A stretch of 64,000 nt of DNA from an uncultured Rhizobium sp. (lineage in GTDB: Bacteria > Pseudomonadota > Alphaproteobacteria > Rhizobiales > Rhizobiaceae): positions 1 to 64,000 of the forward strand of contig CAMFHE010000018.1 in NCBI GenBank assembly GCA_945952045.1, given 5' to 3'. Positions 25,717-34,436 of the stretch are shown piece after piece. The notes under the pieces are model-generated. The model ran no database searches, had not been told where the DNA came from, and saw nothing but the letters and a program-made list of their open reading frames with translations. How positions within the stretch are numbered: the first letter of the stretch is position 1; each line of letters begins with the position of its first letter. The translations under genes were made by a program, and so were the position numbers.

Positions 25717-27204
25717 ATGACGCTTCCCACCGCTCCCGACCGCTTCCAGCTCGCGCCCGACCTGAATATCAGCCGCATCGTCACCGGCCTGTGGCAGGTG
25801 GCGGATATGGAACGCGACCGTCCGGCGCTCGATCCCGACGCCATGTCCTCGGTGCTGCTCGATTACGCCAAGGCCGGCTTCGACAGTTTCGACATGGCCG
25901 ATCATTACGGCAGTGCCGAAATCATCGCCGGCCGCCTGCTGTCGCGCGTTGCCGCCGGCGAAAAGGCGGGCAATCATCGCCCGGTCGCCTTCACCAAATG
26001 GTGCCCGGTGCCGGGGCCGATGCCGCTTTCGGTGGTGCGCGAGGGCGTGGAGCGCAGTCTCAAACGCCTCGGCGTCGAACGCATCGACCTCATGCAGTTC
26101 CACTGGTGGACCTTCGAGCATCCGGCCTATCTCGACGCGATGAAGGGGCTGGCTGAACTGAAGGAAGAGGGCCTGATCGGCCATATCGGCCTCACCAATT
26201 TCGATACCGCGCATCTGCAGGTGCTGGTCAAGCACGGCATTCCCGTCGTCTCCAACCAGGTCTGCTTCTCGCTGCTCGACCGCCGCGCGGCCGGCGAGAT
26301 GAGCGCCTTCTGCTTGGAAAACGGCGTCCGGCTGCTGGCTTACGGGACGCTGGCCGGCGGGCTGATGTCGGAACGCTGGCTGGGCAAGCCGGAGCCGGCC
26401 GAGGGCGATATCGCCGACTGGAGCAAGTCGAAATACAAGCGTTTCGTTGACGAGATCGGCGGCTGGCCGGCGTTGCAGGCAATCCTTGGCGCGCTGGATG
26501 TCGTGGCGAAGAAACACGGCGTCTCGATCTCCAACGTCGCCACCCGCTGGGTGCTGGAGCATGAGGCGGTCGCCGCCACCATCATCGGCGCGCGGCTCGG
26601 CGAACGCGAGCATCGCGGCGACAATCTGAAGCTCTTCGCCTTCGCGCTGGATGCCGAGGACAAGGCGGTGATCGATGCCGCGCTGGCGACGACGACAATG
26701 CTTTCGGGCGATTGTGGCGACGAATACCGCAAGCCGCCCTTCCTCACTGCGTCGGGCGATCTCAGCCACCATCTCGACGCTGTGCCGAAATATTTTACGG
26801 CGCAGCCCGTGCCCGGCCGCCCCGGCCGGCTGCGGGTCGATTCCGGCAGTGTCTGGGAGCCGCTCGCCGGTTATAGCCGCGCCGTGCGCGTGAAAGACCG
26901 CGTCATGGTCAGCGGCACGACGGCGACAAACGGCTCTGGCGAAGTCGTCTGCCCCGGCGATCCTGCCGGCCAGACCACCTTTATCCTCGACAAGATCGCC
27001 GCCAGCCTGTCAGCGCTTGGCGCGCGGCTGGAGGATGTGGTGCGCAGCCGTGTCTTCCTGAAAAACATCGACGATTGGGAACCGGTTTCGCGCATCCATG
27101 GCCGCTATTTCGGCGAGATTCGCCCGGCCAATACGCTGCTGGCGGCCGGCGATCTGGTCGGCGACTATCTGGTCGAAATCGACGTCGAGGCGATCGTCGA
27201 CTGA
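25717..27204 (+). CDS. Aldo/keto reductase fused to a RidA-like domain
   Basis: A 495-residue two-domain protein. Residues about 10-330 are an aldo/keto reductase with D59 and Y64 (FDMADHYGS), K94 (AFTKWCP) and H129 (MQFHWWTF), and a C-terminal coenzyme site (AATIIGARLGEREHRGDN). Residues about 384-494 are a YjgF/YER057c/UK114 (RidA-superfamily) domain: VKDRVMVSGTTA, FILDKIAASLSALGARLEDVVRSRVFLKNI and DYLVEIDVEAIVD. Where true RidA deaminases have PARS with the carboxylate-binding arginine, this domain has RPANT (residues 469-473), so classic 2-aminoacrylate deaminase activity is doubtful. It ends the transporter operon and is related to the AKR at 19917-20972. The pairing suggests sequential or coupled steps on one substrate. 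The substrate is unknown. Confidence 0.85.
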   Translation: MTLPTAPDRFQLAPDLNISRIVTGLWQVADMERDRPALDPDAMSSVLLDYAKAGFDSFDMADHYGSAEIIAGRLLSRVAAGEKAGNHRPVAFTKWCPVPGPMPLSVVREGVERSLKRLGVERIDLMQFHWWTFEHPAYLDAMKGLAELKEEGLIGHIGLTNFDTAHLQVLVKHGIPVVSNQVCFSLLDRRAAGEMSAFCLENGVRLLAYGTLAGGLMSERWLGKPEPAEGDIADWSKSKYKRFVDEIGGWPALQAILGALDVVAKKHGVSISNVATRWVLEHEAVAATIIGARLGEREHRGDNLKLFAFALDAEDKAVIDAALATTTMLSGDCGDEYRKPPFLTASGDLSHHLDAVPKYFTAQPVPGRPGRLRVDSGSVWEPLAGYSRAVRVKDRVMVSGTTATNGSGEVVCPGDPAGQTTFILDKIAASLSALGARLEDVVRSRVFLKNIDDWEPVSRIHGRYFGEIRPANTLLAAGDLVGDYLVEIDVEAIVD

Positions 27205-27310
27205 GAACATGCATTTGCATGGATTTTTTTTAAACTTAAAATTTCTCGCTTGAAAAGCGCCCGGATTTGCCTCACGATCATGACCAAGTCGGTTCCGGGA
27301 AAGGTCGTCG

Positions 27311-28519
27311 ATGGCGCGTGAACATGCTTCGTTCGGTGAGGGGCATAACCGGGGGCGCGACGCGCTCTCCGGTATTCGTCCGCAAATTCAGGATTTGCGC
27401 ACCGAGAATATTGCAGCATTGGCGCTGCGCGCCCGCGAGATCGGCGACGTCATTCCACTCTGGTATGGCGAAGGCGACATGGTCACGCCGGCCTTCATCC
27501 GCGATGCCGCCAAGGCGGCGCTGGATGCCGGCAACACGTTTTACATTCCCAATATGCGGGGCATGGAAGCGCTGAACACGGCGCTGTCGGATTACCAGTC
27601 GGCGCTGCATGGCCGCCGCATCGGCATCGAACGCACGACCGTTGCGCCGGGCGGCATGCAGGCGCTGTATATCGCGCTGGAAATGCTGGTCGATGTCGGC
27701 ACCAATGTCGTCTATGTCTCGCCGCAATGGCCGAACATTCACAATGCCATCCATCTGATCGGCGGCGAACCTCGCCCGGTGGCGCTGGATTTCGACACCG
27801 ATTTCCGCCTCGACCTCGACAAGCTGTTTGCGGCCTGCGATGCCCGCACAAGGGCGATCTTCCTCTCGACCCCCTCCAACCCGACCGGCTGGACCGCCAG
27901 CCGCGACGAGATGCAGGCGCTCTTGGACTTCAGCCGCCGCACTGGCATCTGGATCATTTCCGACGAGGTCTATGGCCGGCTCTATTTCGACGGGCCGGTG
28001 GCGCCGTCGATCCTGCAGATCGCCGAGGACGAGGACCGGGTGATCTCGATCAACAGCTTCTCCAAGGCCTGGGCGATGACCGGCTGGCGCATCGGCTGGC
28101 TGAGTCATCCGGCAAGCGTCGCCGGCCATCTGGCGGCGATGACGCAATATATAAACAGCGGCACCTCAGGCGCCGTGCAGGCGGGTGCTGCGGCGGCGAT
28201 CCGCGAGGGCGAGGGGCTGATTAACGATATCCGCGACCGGGTGAAGACCGGCCTCGATCTCGCCTATGACCGCCTGTCGCAGATCCCCGGCATTATCCTG
28301 CCGGACAAGCCGAAAGGCGGCATGTATGCCTTTTTCGGGCTGGACGGCGAAGCCGATTCCGGCGTCGCCTGCGCCCGCATCCTCGAATCGGCCCGCGTCG
28401 GCCTCGCGCCCGGCTATCTGTTCGGCGACTCCTCGCGCGCCTTTCTGCGCATGTGCGTGTTTCGCGAAACCGGGCAGCTTGCTCAGGCGCTGGATCGCAT
28501 GGTCGAGGCCTTGCGCTGA
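27311..28519 (+). CDS. PLP-dependent aminotransferase, class I/II
   Basis: A 402-residue fold-type I aminotransferase. PLP motifs are clear: PGGMQALYIAL for the phosphate cup, STPSNPTGWTAS (the conserved asparagine), IISDEVYGRLYFDG (aspartate over the PLP nitrogen), SFSKAWAMTGWRIGW with the Schiff-base lysine at about K252, and a C-terminal arginine in AFLRMCVF. Aspartate/aromatic-type enzymes are the closest class, but the amino donor cannot be read from sequence. AAAGG precedes the ATG. It follows the fusion gene by 106 bases and precedes an amino acid binding protein by 81 bases, so it may use what that transporter imports. Confidence 0.86.
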   Translation: MAREHASFGEGHNRGRDALSGIRPQIQDLRTENIAALALRAREIGDVIPLWYGEGDMVTPAFIRDAAKAALDAGNTFYIPNMRGMEALNTALSDYQSALHGRRIGIERTTVAPGGMQALYIALEMLVDVGTNVVYVSPQWPNIHNAIHLIGGEPRPVALDFDTDFRLDLDKLFAACDARTRAIFLSTPSNPTGWTASRDEMQALLDFSRRTGIWIISDEVYGRLYFDGPVAPSILQIAEDEDRVISINSFSKAWAMTGWRIGWLSHPASVAGHLAAMTQYINSGTSGAVQAGAAAAIREGEGLINDIRDRVKTGLDLAYDRLSQIPGIILPDKPKGGMYAFFGLDGEADSGVACARILESARVGLAPGYLFGDSSRAFLRMCVFRETGQLAQALDRMVEALR

Positions 28520-28600
28520 AGAATTGCCGGTCGCTTCAGGGTGGCCGGCTGGAATGCTCAATAAAAACGGAAATGGCCAGAACGCCAGAGGGAGAATGAC

Positions 28601-29398
28601 ATGAATTTCACGAGACGACATGTATTTGGCCTGATGGCCGCCATCGGTCTGATGTCGGGCACGGCCTCGATTGCCGCCGCCGACGCGCTGGTGATCGGCT
28701 CCTATCCGAGCAACCCGCCCTTCGAATACAAGAACGAGAGCGGCACCTTCGAAGGTTTCGAAGTCGATATCGCCAACGAAGTCGCCAAGCGGCTCGGCAT
28801 GACCACCGAGATCTCCGATCTCGGCTTCCAGGCGCTGTTCGCCGCCACCAGCTCCAAGCGCATCGACGTGGCGATCTCCTCGATCACCATCACCAAGGAG
28901 CGTCTGGCCAGCCAGTCCTTCACGCAGCCCTATTACGATTCCGACATGGGCATCGCCGTGAAGAAGGATTCGACGCTGGCCGCCGAAGGTGACCTGAAGG
29001 GCAAGATCGTGGGCGTGCTCTCCGGCTCCACCGGCGACAAATGGTCGAAGGAAAACCAGGAAAAATTCGGCATCACCGAGGTCAAGGGCTACAACGCCCA
29101 GCAGGACATGCTGATGGACCTCAATGCCGGCCGCATCGATGCCGCAGTCAGCGATATCCCCGGCATGCAATACGCGTTCCTGAAGATGAAGGAACTGGAG
29201 GTGAAGGTACGCATCAAGACCGGCGAGCAATACGGGTTGATGATGACCAAGGACCATCCGCTGCTTCAAAAGGCAAACGATGCGATCACCGCGATGAAGA
29301 AGGACGGCACGCTGGCCGCGATCCACAAGAAGTGGTTCGGCACCGAGCCGCCGGCAGGTTCGGCTACGGTAACGGAACTGCCGATCCCGAAGGCCTGA
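28601..29398 (+). CDS. Polar amino acid ABC transporter, binding protein
   Basis: A 265-residue periplasmic binding protein of the SBP_bac_3 family. The signal peptide covers about residues 1-27 (twin arginine near the start, FTRRHVFGLM, followed by a hydrophobic stretch and AAA-DA). The core has LVIGSYPSNPPFEYKNESGTFEGFEVDIANEVAKRLG, RIDVAISSITITKERL and SFTQPYYDSDMGIAVKK, all typical. The start has AGAGGGAGA upstream. The partner permease lies 171 bases downstream. Confidence 0.88.
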   Translation: MNFTRRHVFGLMAAIGLMSGTASIAAADALVIGSYPSNPPFEYKNESGTFEGFEVDIANEVAKRLGMTTEISDLGFQALFAATSSKRIDVAISSITITKERLASQSFTQPYYDSDMGIAVKKDSTLAAEGDLKGKIVGVLSGSTGDKWSKENQEKFGITEVKGYNAQQDMLMDLNAGRIDAAVSDIPGMQYAFLKMKELEVKVRIKTGEQYGLMMTKDHPLLQKANDAITAMKKDGTLAAIHKKWFGTEPPAGSATVTELPIPKA

Positions 29399-29569
29399 TC
29401 GGCTTTTGATTTTTCCCTCGCGCGGCACTGTCAGGCTGCGCGAGGTCTCCGGACAGCTTCGACCTTTCCCGGAATTGCAAAAACGCTCTATCGCATTTCC
29501 GAGCGGAAAGACGGTATTCGCCTTTTCTTCGAAATATTCTGGCATGAACGCCACTGAAATGAGCCCGCC

Positions 29570-30244
29570 ATGACGCTCGCCGACACTTTTTTCAACCTCG
29601 ACGTCCTTCTCGCCAGTTTTCCGGCGCTGATGCGCGGCCTTGTGAACACCTTCCTGCTCGGCATCGCCGGCATCGTTTTCGGCGTCTCGGCAGGTCTCGC
29701 GATCAGCCTTGTCAGGCTTTATGCGCCGAAACCGCTGAGGCTGCTGGCGATCCTCTATATCGACATTTTTCGCGCTGCCCCGGTGCTGGTGGTGCTGATC
29801 CTGATCTATTACGCGCTGCCGTTCCTGGGGTTGCGGTTCTCGTCCTGGACGTCCGCCGCGCTTGGCCTGTCGATCGTCATGGCCGCCTATTCGGCGGAAG
29901 TGTTCCGCTCCGGCATCGAAAGCGTGCCCACCGGCCAGTTCGAGGCGGCCGCAGCCCTTGGTCTGCCGTTCATGATCACGCTGCGCAAGGTGGTTCTACC
30001 GCAGGCGCTGCGCATCGTCATTCCGCCGACGACGAGCAATTGCGTATCGATGTTCAAGGATACCGCACTTGCCTCCACCGTCGCCCTGCCGGAGCTTCTG
30101 AAGGAAGCGACAGACGCGCAGGCGCTGCACGCCAATCCGTCGCCGCTGATCGGCGCGGCGCTGATTTACATCGCCTGTCTGTGGCCGATGGTGCGTTTCG
30201 TCAGCCTGCTTGAGAAGAGATTCCAGAAAGAGAAGAAGCGCTAA
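29570..30244 (+). CDS. Polar amino acid ABC transporter, permease
   Basis: A 224-residue inner-membrane permease of the His/Glu/Gln/Arg/opine family (HisMQ type): LMRGLVNTFLLGIAGIVFGVSAGLAISLV, YIDIFRAAPVLVVLILIYYALPFLG, and the EAA coupling loop with EAAAALGLPFMITLRKVVLPQALRIVIPP. No ATP-binding subunit is encoded next to it; the following gene is a MarR regulator on the other strand. The system must borrow an ATPase from elsewhere or be incomplete. Confidence 0.88.
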   Translation: MTLADTFFNLDVLLASFPALMRGLVNTFLLGIAGIVFGVSAGLAISLVRLYAPKPLRLLAILYIDIFRAAPVLVVLILIYYALPFLGLRFSSWTSAALGLSIVMAAYSAEVFRSGIESVPTGQFEAAAALGLPFMITLRKVVLPQALRIVIPPTTSNCVSMFKDTALASTVALPELLKEATDAQALHANPSPLIGAALIYIACLWPMVRFVSLLEKRFQKEKKR

Positions 30245-30272
30245 ATGGCTTGAGCCAATTTGCGCTGAAAAC

Positions 30273-30782
30273 TCAATCGGCGGGGCCGGCCGAAAGGTGA
30301 TTGTTGGCCGAAGCCTTGACGATGCCGATTTCGCCCAGCAGCGTCGAGACCGTGGCCGGCTCGACATCGGCCATGATATCGCGCAGCCAGCCCTCATGGG
30401 CGGCCGCCATGGCGCTGAAATAGGTTTCGCCGCGCGGCGTCAGTCTGGCGACGGTGACGCGGCGGTCGCCGTCCGGCGTCTCGCGAATGACGAAGCCGTC
30501 CGCTTCCAGCCGCTCGACGAGCCCGGTGACATTGCCATTAGTGACCATCGTGCGCTTGGAGAGTTCGCCGAGGCGGAGCCCCTCGCGCTCGCGATAGAGC
30601 TGGGCAAGCAGGTCGAATTGCGGCAGCGTCGCGCCGAATTCAGCGCGCAGGCGGCGACGGATTTCCTGGGAAATCAGTTTGGTGGTCGAGAGCATGCGCA
30701 GCCAAAGCCGCAGCTCCGGCTTGCCGGCGCCGCCCTGGGCGATGATTTCCAGATCGACCGCACTGTTGTCCGTCTCCGTCAT
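30273..30782 (-). CDS. MarR-family transcriptional regulator
   Basis: A 169-residue regulator with the MarR winged helix: FGATLPQFDLLAQLYREREGLRLGELSKRTMVTNGNVTGLVERLEADGFVIRETPDGDRRVTVARLTPRG (helix-turn-helix and DxR wing), flanked by dimerisation helices. The start at 30782 follows an adjacent GTG at 30785. TTGA/TCAA inverted motifs lie just upstream and may be its own operator. It is convergent with the permease gene, so a link to that transporter is only positional. Confidence 0.86.
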   Translation of the reverse strand: MTETDNSAVDLEIIAQGGAGKPELRLWLRMLSTTKLISQEIRRRLRAEFGATLPQFDLLAQLYREREGLRLGELSKRTMVTNGNVTGLVERLEADGFVIRETPDGDRRVTVARLTPRGETYFSAMAAAHEGWLRDIMADVEPATVSTLLGEIGIVKASANNHLSAGPAD

Positions 30783-30808
30783 CACGACGCCGGATCCCCT
30801 CGAATATG

Positions 30809-30849
30809 TTGATCTCAAAAGGTCTAAGCGGCAATATTTGAAATGTCAA
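30809..30849. promoter_or_regulatory. Two TTGA/TCAA inverted motifs upstream of the MarR gene
   Basis: TTGATCTCAA (30809-30818) and TTGAAATGTCAA (30838-30849) are short inverted repeats with TTGA and TCAA arms, 19 bases apart, in the promoter region of the MarR gene. On the minus strand TTGACA of the second motif could be a -35 element. Autoregulation by MarR proteins through such sites is common; it is inferred here. Confidence 0.45.
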
Positions 30850-30868
30850 AGGTTTCGCGGCGGATAGC

Positions 30869-30890
30869 AAAAAGGGCGGCCACGCCGCCC
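30869..30890 (-). terminator. Rho-independent terminator of dnaJ
   Basis: Read on the minus strand, GGGCGGC-GTG-GCCGCCC is followed by TTTTT. It lies 37 bases past the dnaJ stop. The MarR promoter begins right after it. Confidence 0.85.
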
Positions 30891-30926
30891 TCCCGATAGA
30901 CTAAATCCACGTTTCACGAGCCTGTT

Positions 30927-32063
30927 TCAATTGCTCAGCGTGTCGAAGAAATCCTTCATGCGCGCAAAGAAGCCGGTGGATTCCGGGCTGTTTTCCTTGG
31001 AGGAAATCTGCTCGAATTCCTGCAGCAGCTCGCGCTGGCGCTTGGTCAGGTTTTGCGGCGTCTCGATCTGGATCTGGATGTAGAGATCGCCGACCTGGGT
31101 CGAGCGCAGCACCGGCATGCCCTTGCCCTTCAGGCGGAACTGCTTGCCCTGCTGCGTGCCTTCCGGCACGGAAACGCGCGACTTGGTGCCGTCCAGCGTC
31201 ACCACTTCGAACTTGCCGCCGAGCGAGGCCGTGGTCATCGAGATCGGTACGGTGCAATAGAGATCGGCGCCGTCGCGCTGGAAGAACTCATGCGGCTTGA
31301 CCGACAGGAAGATGTAGAGATCGCCGGCCGGACCGCCGCGCACGCCGGCTTCGCCTTCGCCCTGCAGGCGGATGCGGGTGCCGTCCTCGATCCCCGAGGG
31401 AATGTTGACCGAGAGCGAACGCTCTTCGGTGACGCGACCGGCGCCATGGCACTTGCCGCAGGGGTCGGTGATCGTCTGGCCGCGACCGGCGCATGTCGGA
31501 CAGGTGCGTTCGATCGAGAAGAAGCCTTGCGCGGCGCGCACGCGGCCCGAGCCCTGGCATGTGGCGCAGGTCTTCGGGCTGGTGCCCGGCTTGGCGCCAG
31601 TGCCGGTGCACAGATCGCAGGTGATCGAGGTTGGCACGCGAATCTGCGCCGTCTTGCCGGTGAAGGCTTCCTCGAGCGAAATTTCCATATTGTAGCGCAG
31701 GTCGGCGCCGCGTTCGCGCCCGCCGCTCGAACGACGGCGACCTCCGCCCATCATCTCGCCGAAAATGTCTTCGAAGATATCGGAGAAGCCGCCGGCACCT
31801 CCGCCGAAGCCGCCACCGCCGCCGCCCATGCCGCCATTTTCGAAAGCTGCATGGCCGAAACGATCATAGGCCGCCCGCTTCTGCGGGTCCTTCAGCGTTT
31901 CATAGGCTTCGTTGATTTCCTTGAACCGGCGTTCGGCATCCGCATTGTCCGGATTCTTGTCCGGATGATACTGCATTGCCAGTTTGCGAAAGGCGCTTTT
32001 CAGCTCCTTTTCGTCCGCCGTCCGGGAAACGCCGAGCGTTTCGTAAAAATCAGCTTTTGCCAT
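30927..32063 (-). CDS. dnaJ: Chaperone protein DnaJ
   Basis: A 378-residue type I J-protein that stimulates the ATPase of DnaK and delivers unfolded substrates. It has the J domain with HPD ([10 protein letters not shown]) at about residues 30-36, the G/F-rich linker ([17 protein letters not shown]), four zinc-binding CxxCxGxG repeats ([32 protein letters not shown]) and the C-terminal substrate-binding domains. The start at 32063 ([11 protein letters not shown]) removes seven residues of the open frame. It is downstream of dnaK by 173 bases, with a strong hairpin in between. Confidence 0.96.
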   Translation of the reverse strand: MAKADFYETLGVSRTADEKELKSAFRKLAMQYHPDKNPDNADAERRFKEINEAYETLKDPQKRAAYDRFGHAAFENGGMGGGGGGFGGGAGGFSDIFEDIFGEMMGGGRRRSSGGRERGADLRYNMEISLEEAFTGKTAQIRVPTSITCDLCTGTGAKPGTSPKTCATCQGSGRVRAAQGFFSIERTCPTCAGRGQTITDPCGKCHGAGRVTEERSLSVNIPSGIEDGTRIRLQGEGEAGVRGGPAGDLYIFLSVKPHEFFQRDGADLYCTVPISMTTASLGGKFEVVTLDGTKSRVSVPEGTQQGKQFRLKGKGMPVLRSTQVGDLYIQIQIETPQNLTKRQRELLQEFEQISSKENSPESTGFFARMKDFFDTLSN

Positions 32064-32183
32064 TCCGTTGAAGACCCCGGTCAACGCAACGTCGCCGCCT
32101 TTCCCTGGAAAAGCGGCCCCGTTCCGTCTCTTTTGTTGTACGCAAGTCCGTCAAGCATGGGCTTTCCGGTCTTGCCGATAGCG

Positions 32184-32207
32184 TTCCGGCTGCCGAAGCA
32201 GCCGGAA
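32184..32207 (-). other. UUCG-loop hairpin between dnaK and dnaJ
   Basis: On the minus strand TTCCGGCTGC pairs with GCAGCCGGAA around a TTCG tetraloop, an unusually stable hairpin 30 bases after the dnaK stop. No T tract follows, so transcription can continue into dnaJ. It may protect the 3' end of dnaK mRNA or mark a processing site that gives more dnaK than dnaJ. Confidence 0.7.
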
Positions 32208-32236
32208 ATTCATCTCACGACAGTCTTGGCCCAGCC

Positions 32237-34153
<1,917 letters not shown>

Positions 34154-34263
34154 ACTATTCTCTCCTTGAAGCAAGCTGTCGGGACCCTCGTAAAGGCATT
34201 CCATGGACAGCCCCTTAACGGGATTGGTCATTGGATTTCGCAGCGGTCACTGCGGTGATGCGG

Positions 34264-34295
34264 CGTATATAAGAAGCAGTTTTCGCGACTGCAAG
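34264..34295 (-). promoter_or_regulatory. Sigma-32 (RpoH) promoter of dnaK
   Basis: On the minus strand CTTG (34295-34292) and CTTATATACG (34273-34264) are separated by 18 bases. This fits the alphaproteobacterial RpoH consensus CTTG-N17/18-CYTATNTNNG at every defined position. The start site would be about 100 bases before the dnaK ATG. Confidence 0.82.
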
Positions 34296-34436
34296 GCGGT
34301 TCATGCGCCGGAATCCGGCAAATTGGACCGTTTGTGACGATTTGTTCGTCCGGTTTTGTGGTCGCTGCGGCAAGGCACGCGCGATGCTGCGCCGCCTTGC
34401 CGATTCGGGCAAGCGAAAGCCCTGATTCGTCGGGGT

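Noticed and set aside
29450..29510. Further copy of the intergenic palindromic repeat between the amino acid binding protein and permease genes
   Set aside because: Only short similarities (GCAAAAACGCTC, GCATTTCCG) are present and the arms do not pair well.
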